Source: Porphyromonadaceae bacterium W3.11 (GTDB lineage: Bacteria; Bacteroidota; Bacteroidia; Bacteroidales; Porphyromonadaceae). From it: a stretch of DNA of 64,000 nucleotides. This document shows positions 45,915 through 55,417 of the stretch, piece after piece. The position numbers were made by a program, and so were the translations under genes. The DNA lies in contig JAUISX010000006.1 in the NCBI GenBank assembly GCA_030434245.1, positions 124,001 to 188,000 of the forward strand. Reading direction: 5' to 3'. The notes under the pieces were generated by a model. It saw only the letters and a list, made by a program, of their open reading frames with translations. It was not told where the DNA came from and did no database searches. Within the stretch, counting starts at the first letter, position 1. Every line of letters begins with the position of its first letter.

Positions 45915-48710
45915 ATGATATCAAGGATGAAGAACCCTTTTGTAGGCTGGATAACTCGCTCTTTCTATATTGGGCTTTTGGGTGTAATGGGCTTTGCTGC
46001 TCCATTGAATACGATTAAGGCACAGGTGAACGATGCTTCTGTGAAGGACACCCCACCCGAGGTCTCTTATGCAAGACCTGTAAATAAAGTATTGGCGGGA
46101 ATCGAAGTACGTGGTAATAAGAGTTATGAAGATGAGGTCATCATCAATGTCTCTGGACTTAGAGTTGGACAACGGATTGATATTCCAGGTGAGGACATCA
46201 CGATGGCGCTTCAGCGTTATTTGCGTAACGGGTTCTTTAGTGAGGTGAGTATCGAAGCCACAAAGATTCAAGGTGACTCAGCGTGGATAGCGATTAATAT
46301 AAAGGAACGCCCACGTCTTTCGCAACTAAATATTAATGGCGTCAAGAAGTCTGAAGCTGACAATCTAAAAAAAGGAAAGCTATTAGCACTCCAACAAGGC
46401 GTCCAAATAACCCCTAATACCATTGATCGTGCTGAATTGGAGATTAAGAAATTCTTTGATGAGAAAGGATTCAGTACAGCTTCCGTAGAAACAATTCTAA
46501 CTCCAGATTCACTCAATAATTTCGTCACTGTTGATTTTAATATCAGGAAGAATACCAAGACAAAAGTAGAGCGAATCAACTTTATTGGTAATAAGAACTT
46601 ATCTGATTCAGATCTTCGTAAAGCAATGAAGAAGACCAATGAGCGATTTAATCTTGCTGCTAATGGTTGGAATAGTGTATTGGAGATCTTCAGTCAGAAG
46701 AAGTTCGTCGAAGACGAATATAAAGCAGACCTCAATAAAATCATCGCAAAGTATCATGAGTATGGCTTCCGTGATGCCGAAATTGTGAGAGATACGATCT
46801 ATTGGTTTAATGACAAAAGGGTCAATATAGATATAGAGATTTATGAAGGTAAGCAATACTTTATTAAGGATATTAACTTCGTTGGTAATACACGATATTC
46901 AACTGAAGATTTAAGCAGATTGCTAAACCTAAAGCCTGGAGACGTCTATGATCAAAAGAAGCTAAATGATAGGCTAACGGTTGATGAAGATGCGTTATCA
47001 AACATATATGCAAATAACGGTTATCTCTTTGCTTACATTCTTCCTATCGAGACAGAAGTAAAGGATGATTCCGTATCGTTAGATATCCGAATTACAGAAG
47101 GGAAGCCTGCTCGTATTAATAAGGTTACTATTAGAGGTAATGATCATGTGTATGAAGAGGTAGTTCGTCGTGAGCTATATACCAAGCCTGGTATGCTCTT
47201 CAATCGTGATTTTGTGATTAGATCTATTAGACAAATTGGTCAGATGGGACACTTTGATCCAGAGAAGATCAATCCAGAACTTCTTCCTAATGAGAATAAT
47301 GGTACGGTAGATATAGCTTGGCAGTTAGAGCCAAAATCTAATGACCAAGTAGAGCTTTCGGTTGGGTGGAGTCAAACCGGATTGATTTTATCAGGTGGTT
47401 TGAAGTTTACTAATTTCTCTATGAGAAATCTATTCAATCCTAAGTCATATAGAGGTTACTTACCAAGAGGGGACGGACAGACATTATCATTAAGAGTTCA
47501 GACCAATGCTAGATATTATCAAAGTTATAGCATTAGTTTTATGGACCCATGGTTTGGTCGCAAACGTCCTAATATGCTTAGTCTTTCAGCCTATTATAGC
47601 CGACAAACGGATATTAATAGAAACTTCTTTAATGCCCAAACACAGAACCTTCAGATGCTAGATCCTTATGGTTATGGTGGTTATGGTGGTTATGGCGGCT
47701 ACGGAGGTTATGGCGGTTATGGTATGCCTTATGGTGGTGGTTACGGTGGCTATGGCGGTTACGGCGGTTATGGTGGCTACGGGGGCTATGGATATGATTA
47801 TGCTGGCTTGTATGAAAGTGCCTATGATCCAAATAAAACGCTGGATATGCTAGGCTTGGGTGTCGCTTATGGTAAGAGATTGTCATGGCCTGATGATAAC
47901 TTCCAAATTCAATTAGGGCTAAACTATACCATGTATAGGATGAAGAACTGGAGCTCATATTACTATAACTTTGGTATTGAGAATGGTGTAGCAAATGATA
48001 TTAATCTTAATGCAACACTAGTAAGAAGTTCTACAGATAGCCCAATCTATACACGTACAGGTTCAGAATTCACACTTAATGCTAGTAGTACTCTTCCATA
48101 TTCTCTATTTGACAAAGTAGATTATTCAGATCCTAACCTTTCACCAGGAGAGAGATATAAGTTTATAGAGTATTATAAACTTAAGGGTAAGGGACAAGTC
48201 TATATTCCTCTACTGGATCCTAATACTAATAAAAGGACTCCCGTATTGATGTTCAGTGCAGAATCTGGTATCATTGGTTCCTATAATAAGAATAAACGCT
48301 CTCCATTCGGAACTTACTATATGGGAGGTGATGGAATGAGTAGCTATTATGGTTATCTCAATGAAATGATTGGACTTAGAGGGTATAAGAATGGTAGTAT
48401 CTCTGGTGCTTCTGGAGCTGGAGCCTATTCATACTCTAAGATCTATATGGAGCTAAGGTACCCTATTATTTCAGAAAATAGTACTATGATTTGGGTCCAT
48501 GCGTTTGCAGAAGCAGGGAATGCTTGGCAATATGTTAGAGATATGAACCCATTCCAACTTAAACGTTCTGCAGGATTAGGAGTCAGAGTATTCCTACCAA
48601 TGGGACTTGGAGTTGTTGGACTTGACTGGGGATATGGATTTGATAGACCAGATGGTTCAAGCACTAAGGGGGGTAGCAATCTCCACTTTGTCCTTGGTCA
48701 GCAGTTTTAA
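45915..48710 (+). CDS. bamA: Outer membrane assembly factor BamA with Gly-Tyr-rich insert
   Basis: BamA inserts beta-barrel proteins into the outer membrane. The 931-residue protein has a signal peptide (cleavage near AQ at 36-37), five POTRA domains over about 50-440 (for example AGIEVRGNKSYEDEVIINVSG and RINFIGNKNLSDSDLRKAMKK) and a C-terminal barrel ending in LHFVLGQQF, with the terminal Phe. Within the barrel, residues 584-629 are an insert of Gly-Gly-Tyr repeats. The start at M5 is an alternative. It is larger than the Escherichia coli protein (about 810). The two Skp genes follow directly. Confidence 0.95.
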   Translation: MISRMKNPFVGWITRSFYIGLLGVMGFAAPLNTIKAQVNDASVKDTPPEVSYARPVNKVLAGIEVRGNKSYEDEVIINVSGLRVGQRIDIPGEDITMALQRYLRNGFFSEVSIEATKIQGDSAWIAINIKERPRLSQLNINGVKKSEADNLKKGKLLALQQGVQITPNTIDRAELEIKKFFDEKGFSTASVETILTPDSLNNFVTVDFNIRKNTKTKVERINFIGNKNLSDSDLRKAMKKTNERFNLAANGWNSVLEIFSQKKFVEDEYKADLNKIIAKYHEYGFRDAEIVRDTIYWFNDKRVNIDIEIYEGKQYFIKDINFVGNTRYSTEDLSRLLNLKPGDVYDQKKLNDRLTVDEDALSNIYANNGYLFAYILPIETEVKDDSVSLDIRITEGKPARINKVTIRGNDHVYEEVVRRELYTKPGMLFNRDFVIRSIRQIGQMGHFDPEKINPELLPNENNGTVDIAWQLEPKSNDQVELSVGWSQTGLILSGGLKFTNFSMRNLFNPKSYRGYLPRGDGQTLSLRVQTNARYYQSYSISFMDPWFGRKRPNMLSLSAYYSRQTDINRNFFNAQTQNLQMLDPYGYGGYGGYGGYGGYGGYGMPYGGGYGGYGGYGGYGGYGGYGYDYAGLYESAYDPNKTLDMLGLGVAYGKRLSWPDDNFQIQLGLNYTMYRMKNWSSYYYNFGIENGVANDINLNATLVRSSTDSPIYTRTGSEFTLNASSTLPYSLFDKVDYSDPNLSPGERYKFIEYYKLKGKGQVYIPLLDPNTNKRTPVLMFSAESGIIGSYNKNKRSPFGTYYMGGDGMSSYYGYLNEMIGLRGYKNGSISGASGAGAYSYSKIYMELRYPIISENSTMIWVHAFAEAGNAWQYVRDMNPFQLKRSAGLGVRVFLPMGLGVVGLDWGYGFDRPDGSSTKGGSNLHFVLGQQF
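47664..47802 (+). repeat. Gly-Gly-Tyr-coding repeat tract in bamA
   Basis: About 46 codons alternate between GGT/GGC and TAT/TAC to give stacked GGY units, broken once by MPYGGG. The nine-base repeats vary at third positions, so the amino acid pattern is kept while the DNA repeat is softened. Confidence 0.85.
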
Positions 48711-48746
48711 TGTAATGGTTGTTTAATCATATAAAGAAGAAAAGGT

Positions 48747-49271
48747 ATGAAGAGAATTTTACTATTAATAGTGACAGCAATGATGTCCGTCGGTGCATTA
48801 GTAGCTCAGGAAGCAAATTATGCACTAATTGATATGCAGTATCTGATGGGGCAGATCCCTCAGTACAAATCTGCTACTGAGCAGATTGAAAAGCAAAGTG
48901 ATAAATGGAGTAATGAGATTAAGAAGCTACAGGATCAAGCAAAAGATCTCTATATTCAGTATCAAAAAGATCTTCCAACGATGAATTCATCTGACCGTGT
49001 TAAGAGAGAGAATGCCATTGTGAAAGTCGAGGATCAAGCTGCTCAATTACAGCAAAAGTATTTTGGAAGAGATGGAGAGCTAATGAAGTTACAATCCAAA
49101 CTTATCAAGCCCCTTCAGGACAAGATCTACGAAGCGGTAAAGCTCATTAGTCAAAGACGTGGTTACTTAATCGTTTTTGATAGAGCTTCATCTGTTGGAA
49201 GTATAATTTATGCTGATCCAGCGGCAGATATTAGCAATGAAGTTCTTGCTGTGTTAGGTTATTCCAATTAA
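48747..49271 (+). CDS. OmpH/Skp family periplasmic chaperone, first copy
   Basis: Skp chaperones hold unfolded outer membrane proteins in the periplasm. The 174-residue protein has a signal peptide (MKRILLLIVTAMMSVGALVA, then QEANYALIDM) and a long coiled coil (about 50-130, for example QIEKQSDKWSNEIKKLQDQA) that would form the tentacles. It lies 36 bases after bamA and fits its function. Confidence 0.9.
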   Translation: MKRILLLIVTAMMSVGALVAQEANYALIDMQYLMGQIPQYKSATEQIEKQSDKWSNEIKKLQDQAKDLYIQYQKDLPTMNSSDRVKRENAIVKVEDQAAQLQQKYFGRDGELMKLQSKLIKPLQDKIYEAVKLISQRRGYLIVFDRASSVGSIIYADPAADISNEVLAVLGYSN

Positions 49272-49276
49272 TTGAG

Positions 49277-49285
49277 TACATTTGC
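49277..49285 (+). promoter_or_regulatory. Possible -7 box before the second skp gene
   Basis: TACATTTGC, about 120 bases before the ATG at 49408, in the 136-base gap between the two skp genes. It would allow separate expression of the second copy; weak evidence. Confidence 0.35.
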
Positions 49286-49407
49286 CTTAAATGTTAATAT
49301 TCTTGGTAAGCTAGTAGATAAACAAACTATTATCAATGTGAGCTTACAGAGAAAAAATAGAAAATTGTTTACAAACCAATTAGGTATTTAATAACGAAAA
49401 AATTAAA

Positions 49408-49908
49408 ATGAAGAAGATTTTACTATCACTAACCCTCCTATTTTTACCTTTCTTGGCATTCGCTCAGAGTGCACAAAAAGTTGCAGTTGTTGACACTCAG
49501 GCGATCTTAATGTCTATGCCAGAGACTAAGCAGATGCAAACTGAGTTAGATGCATTGATGAAAAAGTATGAGGATACTATTGTAGTCATGCAAGAAGAAT
49601 TCCAGACCAAGTATCAAGCTTTTGTAGCTGAACAAGAGGGTATGGTAGAGAGTATTAAGCTTCGTAAGGAGCAGGAGCTTCAGGACTTAGCAAAAAGACT
49701 TGAGGATTTGAATTCTGTAGCACAGGAAGATGTTAGAAAAAAACAAACTGAGCTATTCACTCCAATCCAAAAGAAGCTAATGGATGCAATCAATAATGTA
49801 GGCAACGAAAATGGTTATGCTTACGTAATCGATAAGTCAACTATGGTGTATGTAGGTGCTAATGGTATTGACGCTACTGCACAAGTGAAAGCTAAGCTAG
49901 GCTTGTAA
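49408..49908 (+). CDS. OmpH/Skp family periplasmic chaperone, second copy
   Basis: A paralogue of the preceding gene, 166 residues. The signal peptide (MKKILLSLTLLFLPFLAFA, then QSAQKVAVVDTQ) is followed by a coiled coil with many Glu, Gln and Lys (EEFQTKYQAFVAEQEGMVES). It ends with the ALxxVGNENGYAYVIDKS-like fold-back of the body domain. Two different subunits could form mixed trimers; that is inference. A strong terminator follows. Confidence 0.9.
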   Translation: MKKILLSLTLLFLPFLAFAQSAQKVAVVDTQAILMSMPETKQMQTELDALMKKYEDTIVVMQEEFQTKYQAFVAEQEGMVESIKLRKEQELQDLAKRLEDLNSVAQEDVRKKQTELFTPIQKKLMDAINNVGNENGYAYVIDKSTMVYVGANGIDATAQVKAKLGL

Positions 49909-49940
49909 GCAGACTGAGACATACATATCAGTAAATATAT

Positions 49941-49984
49941 AAAAGCACTTGTAAGGATATATATCTTTACAAGTGCTTTTTCTA
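49941..49984 (+). terminator. Terminator after the skp pair
   Basis: A perfect stem of 14 bp, AAAAGCACTTGTAA with its inverse (49941-49954 with 49967-49980), then T residues. It closes the uppS-bamA-skp-skp run, and with its A/T feet it may also stop the opposing mnmD transcript. Confidence 0.88.
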
Positions 49985-50026
49985 TATCTTATATGGTTGT
50001 GGTTGCATCTATGATGAATAGATATA

Positions 50027-50704
50027 TCACTGTTTCTTCGCGGTGAGAATTTCTCTTTTTCCATGTGGTGGTCCAGGAGTACGGTACACTTCAAAACCAA
50101 CATTCTGTAGGGTACGCCTGACTATCCCTTTTGCACAATAGGTGGATAGCCATCCCCCTTGTGAAGCACTGTTAGATAATCGTTGCAAAAATGATGGCGA
50201 CCATAGCTCTGGAGTCTTTTCTGGAGCAAAAGCATCCATATAAATCACGTCATTACCTATCGGAAGAGATGACTCGGTGAGATTAGCATTTACTTTTAGC
50301 AAAGTAAAACCATCGGCTATCTTAATTTCTTTTCCCCATTCGGCATCATGGAGACGTTTCATCCAGCACCAATCATCTTCAGTAAAGTAGTCCTGAAAAA
50401 GTTCAGATATGATGTCATTCTCTATTGGATATAACTCATAAGTAATGTACCTGATGGTGTAGGGGGGCGTGTGAGCGACTTGGTGCATCAAGGTGAGCCA
50501 TGCGTTTAAACCAGTACCAAAACCAATCTCCAGTAGTTGTATGGTCCCTTTATAGGGCTCTGAAAGCCGTCGTTCCAGAGCATGCTTTATGAATATATGT
50601 TCTGATTCAGTCCGTGCTCCAAAGATGGAGTGATAATGCTCGTCCATATCAGGGAGGTGAATAGTACGGCTTCCATCTTCTGTAGTTATGATCTCACGTC
50701 TCAT
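50027..50704 (-). CDS. mnmD: tRNA (mnm5s2U34) methyltransferase MnmD
   Basis: MnmD adds the final methyl group to the wobble uridine of tRNAs, as the methyltransferase half of MnmC does. The 225-residue protein has the SAM motif EIGFGTGLN (59-67), DVIYMDAFAPEKTPELWSPSFL with the DAFxP motif, and the C-terminal GFEVYRTPGPPHGKREIL. The oxidase half of MnmC is absent, as in many bacteria outside the Gammaproteobacteria. It overlaps birA by 4 bases. Confidence 0.92.
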   Translation of the reverse strand: MRREIITTEDGSRTIHLPDMDEHYHSIFGARTESEHIFIKHALERRLSEPYKGTIQLLEIGFGTGLNAWLTLMHQVAHTPPYTIRYITYELYPIENDIISELFQDYFTEDDWCWMKRLHDAEWGKEIKIADGFTLLKVNANLTESSLPIGNDVIYMDAFAPEKTPELWSPSFLQRLSNSASQGGWLSTYCAKGIVRRTLQNVGFEVYRTPGPPHGKREILTAKKQ

Positions 50705-51459
50705 CTAAATTGTACCTCCTTGAAGGCAAAGTGATGTGTTTCGTCACCCTCCTTGATAACTAATAGCCCATTAGGCTCAACGCCAATAATCGTTCCTTCA
50801 AATGATCTACCATTAGGTATTCTAAATGGAGCATTCTTTTCTTGGTATCGATATAAATAAGAGAGGTATTCCCGTCTGACTTGTACAGGCGACTCACTTA
50901 GCATCCTAAATCGACTCTGAAAATTCTCTACTATCTCTTTCGTCATAGAGTGGTGCCAGTCCTCATAGGTTTTTGGCTCTTTTATATCAGCTTCCAGCGT
51001 TAGCGATGTCGCTTCAGGCCTGTATGCTCCAAATTGAGTTTGAAATACATTCAGACCGATCCCAACGATGGCATACTCCCATTGATCTCCCATCCATTCA
51101 TTTTCAGTTAGGATACCAGCTATTTTTCTACCATCGATAAGAATATCATTCGGCCATTTGACATAAATAGATTCCTTTGAAGGGAGTCTTTTAGCCAAAA
51201 AGTCATATAGAGACAGAGAGGATACTATGTTGAGGTCAAAAGGAGTGTAACCATCTTGATACTTCTCTGGTCTTAATAATAGGGAGAGAGAAATATTTTT
51301 CCCCGGCTCCGCTTCCCAGCTATTCCCACTCTGACCACGACCAGAAGTCTGTTCGTAAGTCGTTACATACGTGTAGGCATCCAACTTCGGGTCCTTCCGA
51401 ATCAGCTCTCTTAGATAACTATTGGTAGAGTTTGTTTCCTCTAGGTGAATGTGCTTCAT
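50701..51459 (-). CDS. birA: Biotin-[acetyl-CoA-carboxylase] ligase, monofunctional
   Basis: BirA activates biotin and attaches it to carboxylase carrier proteins. At 252 residues it lacks the N-terminal DNA-binding domain of the Escherichia coli protein, so it does not repress. Motifs are GRGQSGNSW (40-48, usually GRGQRGRxW; the second Arg is Ser here), KWPNDILIDGRKIAGILTE (101-119) and the C-terminal SH3-like domain with EGTIIGVEPNGLLVI. It overlaps both neighbours by 4 bases. Confidence 0.93.
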   Translation of the reverse strand: MKHIHLEETNSTNSYLRELIRKDPKLDAYTYVTTYEQTSGRGQSGNSWEAEPGKNISLSLLLRPEKYQDGYTPFDLNIVSSLSLYDFLAKRLPSKESIYVKWPNDILIDGRKIAGILTENEWMGDQWEYAIVGIGLNVFQTQFGAYRPEATSLTLEADIKEPKTYEDWHHSMTKEIVENFQSRFRMLSESPVQVRREYLSYLYRYQEKNAPFRIPNGRSFEGTIIGVEPNGLLVIKEGDETHHFAFKEVQFR

Positions 51460-53939
51460 GCCTTTTTCTTTCTCTTATAAACAAAAAATACAATTAGAGA
51501 AATGGCAGATAAGAGCAAAATAATATTTGCTGTAAAGGCAATGGCTTCCGTAGTATGGATTGAGTCAGGGTCGAACCACATCTCGATCTCATTTTCGCCA
51601 GCTGGGACCTCTAAAGCTCGGAGGACATAATTTGCTCTCAGAAGTTTTGCTGGTTCTCCATTAATCGTTACATGCCATCCATCAGGATAATATATTTCAG
51701 AGAAAACTATTAGTCCATCATTACTATTCGAACTCCTATACGTTATTCTATCAGGTGCATAACTTGTAAGAGTTACACTTGATAGAGAGTCTTTGTGGAT
51801 TTCCCCGTTTATCTCTTGACTAAATGGCGGTGCCATGATGGCAACCTCATCAAGCGGAGTATCCTTAAGAGCTAAGAACTCCTCATCACTATTCTTTACA
51901 TTCTTTATTGAGGAGGCAAACCATGCATTTCCATAGATCTTGTCATCCTCAATTAATCCCATACCATTGATGCTATCAGGGACGATATAATATTTTGTGT
52001 TGAGAACCCTTAGGACATTTAGGTCATGTTGGGATAAATACCCTTCAATAAGGTCTTGATAACGTTGGAGCTTAGCTGCGTGGTATCCTCCGATCGATCT
52101 ATGATTATATGAAGTAGTCGCATCGTTGAATGTATTGACCGCTAAGTTCATCACCCTAAATTCAGACTGATCCTCTAGAATTTTCTTGTCTATCGGTGTC
52201 GTTTGCTGGACCCTCATCTGCACTTGATGAGCTGGCATATACATATCGTCATTCAGGTACCTTTTATCTACGCTCCAGAGGTCTACGAAACAGACGATAA
52301 TGACTAGAGGAACCACCCATTTTTGAGATATTCTCTTGTAATAAAAAAGAGTAATGATACCGCTACCCACTAGGATGATTAATATAGACCGAAGAGCATC
52401 AGCTTTTATGATAGAGGCTCTGACACTCTCTAACGCAGATATATAGATACCAAGTTCTGGAGCTTGAGTTATATACTCACCAAAAGCATTTTGCTCCATT
52501 TTACTCAATAACGAGCCCCCAGCTGTTGGTATGATCCATATCAAAAGAGCTACTCCCAGCGTGAGAGCAAGGGCAAGGATCGTTTGAGTTTTCTTCCTGA
52601 CAATGATCTTTGGGTCCTTTAGAATCAGGATGAGTCCCCAAATAGCAAAGATTGGAATAATCATTTCAGCGACCACTAAGATAGAGGAAGGAGTCCTAAA
52701 CTTATCATATAGAGGAAAGTGGTCAATAAAGAAGCTCGTTAGCCACATGAAGTTATGACCCCACGACAGCATGACAGTAAGAATCAATGTGCCTATAAAT
52801 GCCCATTTCATAGGGCCTTTAGCCACCAGCATTCCGAAGATAGCTAGCAGCAAGACAAATGCACCTACATAGACAGGCCCTGCGGTAAAGGGTTGGTCAC
52901 CCCAATATCTATTCTGTTGTGCAACGAAGTATTGACTCTGTTGGTTTCCTGCTTTTCTTATATGAGGCTCAGATAAGCCTATCTGACCAGAGGCTCCACC
53001 TTTAGCATCAGGGATGAGAAAAGTGAGCATCTCATCAATACCATAGCTCCATTGGGTAATATATTCCTTATCAAGTCCCGTGCTAGAAGTGCTCTCATTA
53101 GCCTTATTAAGAACGGTCAGCTCGCTTCCTCCACGCATCGTTTCTTTAGAGTACTTGTAGGTGTGGTATAGGTTGGTGCTATTGATAGCTATACCTACGA
53201 TCCCCCCCAGAATGACGACGGCAAGAGCCTTACTAAAGTGCTTCCAATCTTTGTGCCGTGCAGCCTCGACACCCCAAGCTATGATCATTGCAAACATAAG
53301 GAATGCAAAGTAGTAGCTCATCTGTATATGATTGGAATATATCTGTAATGCCGAGAATATGCCTGTGACGACAAAGCCTAATAGATATTTTCGTCTGTGA
53401 AATGCCCATACCAATCCCGCAATAGTAGGGGGTATATAGGCTAAGGCTAATAGCTTCCAGAGATGACCCGCTTGAATTAATATTAAGAAGTATGACGAAA
53501 AAGTCCAGAGTATCGCTCCACCTATTGCCGGTAAAGGGCGGACTTTCCAGCTCCTCATAAAGATATAGAAGCCTATTAACATCATAAAGATGAGATAACT
53601 ATCTCCTGGCATTAAGTCCAGAGGAGCTTCCAGTCGGTATACCTGCTGTGTCAGCTTTACCCCTTTGGTTGAGGGGTAGGAGGGAGAGATTTGGTACATC
53701 GGCATCCCTCCAAATAGACTCCCTGTCCATAGTGAGCGATGCCCCGTTTCCTCCTCATATCTTACAACATCACGACCAGTTCCAGATGCCGCTGCCCCAT
53801 CAGCTTGGAAGAGTACACGACCTTCAAACGCTGCAGGGGTGAAGTAGGCGATAGAAATGATCGCGAAGAGGAGTACAGCCCCTAGAGACATAATCCAAGG
53901 TTGACGATACCAAGCCTTTTTCTTATCCATGTTATCCAT
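51456..53939 (-). CDS. YfhO family membrane protein
   Basis: A large integral membrane protein of 827 residues with about 12-13 helices, then a soluble C-terminal domain (about 560-790) and one last helix. The YfhO family is related to GT-C glycosyltransferases, and some members help to glycosylate teichoic acids with lipid-linked sugars. VSYAPDRITYRSSNSNDGLIVFSEIYYPDGWHVTINGEPAK-like C-terminal features are typical of the family (here from about residue 735 on). The GT2 and GtrA genes two genes upstream suit a role in moving lipid-linked sugars. Substrate unknown. Confidence 0.85.
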   Translation of the reverse strand: MDNMDKKKAWYRQPWIMSLGAVLLFAIISIAYFTPAAFEGRVLFQADGAAASGTGRDVVRYEEETGHRSLWTGSLFGGMPMYQISPSYPSTKGVKLTQQVYRLEAPLDLMPGDSYLIFMMLIGFYIFMRSWKVRPLPAIGGAILWTFSSYFLILIQAGHLWKLLALAYIPPTIAGLVWAFHRRKYLLGFVVTGIFSALQIYSNHIQMSYYFAFLMFAMIIAWGVEAARHKDWKHFSKALAVVILGGIVGIAINSTNLYHTYKYSKETMRGGSELTVLNKANESTSSTGLDKEYITQWSYGIDEMLTFLIPDAKGGASGQIGLSEPHIRKAGNQQSQYFVAQQNRYWGDQPFTAGPVYVGAFVLLLAIFGMLVAKGPMKWAFIGTLILTVMLSWGHNFMWLTSFFIDHFPLYDKFRTPSSILVVAEMIIPIFAIWGLILILKDPKIIVRKKTQTILALALTLGVALLIWIIPTAGGSLLSKMEQNAFGEYITQAPELGIYISALESVRASIIKADALRSILIILVGSGIITLFYYKRISQKWVVPLVIIVCFVDLWSVDKRYLNDDMYMPAHQVQMRVQQTTPIDKKILEDQSEFRVMNLAVNTFNDATTSYNHRSIGGYHAAKLQRYQDLIEGYLSQHDLNVLRVLNTKYYIVPDSINGMGLIEDDKIYGNAWFASSIKNVKNSDEEFLALKDTPLDEVAIMAPPFSQEINGEIHKDSLSSVTLTSYAPDRITYRSSNSNDGLIVFSEIYYPDGWHVTINGEPAKLLRANYVLRALEVPAGENEIEMWFDPDSIHTTEAIAFTANIILLLSAISLIVFFVYKRKKKA

Positions 53940-53941
53940 TA

Positions 53942-55399
53942 TTATTCATCTAACTTATTTACTACCTTTAATTCAGGATACTCCTTCTCAACATATTGGT
54001 ACATAAATGACAGAGCAGCCTCTCTTTCATTTGGAATGATGCCATCAAGTATCGCATCCTTGATGACCTCTTTGATCAGCCCTACTTCTCGACGAGGTTT
54101 GAGATCATAAATATGCATAATATCATTACCTGATATGGGAGGTTGGAAGTTCCTAACCTTGTCTTTTTCTTCAATCTCTACCAGCTTCTCACGAACCACT
54201 TGGAAGTTATTAAGGTACTTCCGTACTTTATTTGGGTTCTTTGATGTCAAGTCAGACTCACATAGTGTCATCAAACTATCGATGTCGTCCCCTGCCTCAA
54301 ATAAGAGACGACGGATAGCCGAGTCTGTAACCCCCTCATCGGCTAGCTGGGCAGGACGCATGTGTAGCTTAATAAGCTTCTCTATTAGGTGCATACGATC
54401 ATCCAAGGGTAGCTTTATCCTCTTGAATATTTTTTTGATCATCTTATAACCTACATAGTCATGATTATGAAAGCTCCATCCAGCTCCGGAGGTAAATCGC
54501 TTTGTTCTCGGCTTGCCTATGTCATGAAATAGGGCTGCTAGCCTTATAGAGGTGTCGTCAGTCCTTTTTGCAGCATTATCTACAACCAATATAGAGTGAT
54601 AAAAATTATTCTTATGCCCAATCCCTTCCTTAGTTTCGGCTCCTTTCAGAGCAGATATCTCTGGGAGGTATTGTTCCATAAGTCCACACTCTTCCATCAG
54701 ACCTAATCCAATTGAAGGTCTAGGGCTATCAATTATTTTAATGAACTCTGTAGTGATACGTTCTATAGAGACAATAGGTGGATTCAGTCTATCAGCATTA
54801 CGTCTGATCGAATCTTTTATCTCATCAGGGATCGTGAATTGGAGTTGGGATGCGAAGCGGACAGCCCTCATCATTCTTAGGGGGTCATCCGAGAACGTGG
54901 TGTCTGGATCCAGTGGAGTCCTAATCACTCCCCACTTAAGGTCATTAGCCCCATCAAAAGGATCATTAAGAGTTCCCTTATTAGGACCATTAAGTGTGAT
55001 GGATAAAGCATTAATCGTAAAGTCTCTTCTGGCTTCGTCCTCCTCAAAGGTAGCCTCCTCTACTATCGGTTTACGGCTATCAGCTCTATAGCTTTCCTTT
55101 CTAGCACCTACAAATTCCAGCTCCAGATTCTTATACTTTACTTGGGCGGTTCCAAAGGACTTGAATACCACGAGCTTTGCTCTCTTCCCAAGACGTATAG
55201 CCACCTCTTTAGCCACTTTTATCCCACTGCCATTGGTGACGAAATCATAGTCCGTCGTTGCACGCCTTAAAATTAAATCTCGTACCGTTCCTCCAATGAC
55301 TCTTAGCTCCTGTCCAGCTGCATCTGCAGCTTCCTCAAGAAGTAAAAGCAATTCTGAACCTAACTTTATCTCTAACTCAGTATATATATTATCTATCAA
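53942..55399 (-). CDS. cca: CCA tRNA nucleotidyltransferase / poly(A) polymerase family with HD domain
   Basis: The enzyme adds or repairs the 3' CCA of tRNAs, needed here because the tRNA-Arg genes do not encode CCA. The 485-residue chain has the nucleotidyltransferase motif GGTVRDLILRRATTDYDF (36-53, with D50 and D52 as metal ligands), an RRDFTINAL motif and an HD domain near 255-300 (HSILVVDNAAK, LFHDIGKP). It is 2 bases before YfhO and 18 after the GT2 gene. Confidence 0.92.
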   Translation of the reverse strand: MIDNIYTELEIKLGSELLLLLEEAADAAGQELRVIGGTVRDLILRRATTDYDFVTNGSGIKVAKEVAIRLGKRAKLVVFKSFGTAQVKYKNLELEFVGARKESYRADSRKPIVEEATFEEDEARRDFTINALSITLNGPNKGTLNDPFDGANDLKWGVIRTPLDPDTTFSDDPLRMMRAVRFASQLQFTIPDEIKDSIRRNADRLNPPIVSIERITTEFIKIIDSPRPSIGLGLMEECGLMEQYLPEISALKGAETKEGIGHKNNFYHSILVVDNAAKRTDDTSIRLAALFHDIGKPRTKRFTSGAGWSFHNHDYVGYKMIKKIFKRIKLPLDDRMHLIEKLIKLHMRPAQLADEGVTDSAIRRLLFEAGDDIDSLMTLCESDLTSKNPNKVRKYLNNFQVVREKLVEIEEKDKVRNFQPPISGNDIMHIYDLKPRREVGLIKEVIKDAILDGIIPNEREAALSFMYQYVEKEYPELKVVNKLDE

Positions 55400-55417
55400 A
55401 ACTATCTATCTTGCCTG

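Noticed and set aside
47629-47994. His/Asn-rich frame opposite the bamA Gly-Tyr tract
   Set aside because: It is the antisense reading of GGT/TAT repeats and has no promoter or homologue-like features.
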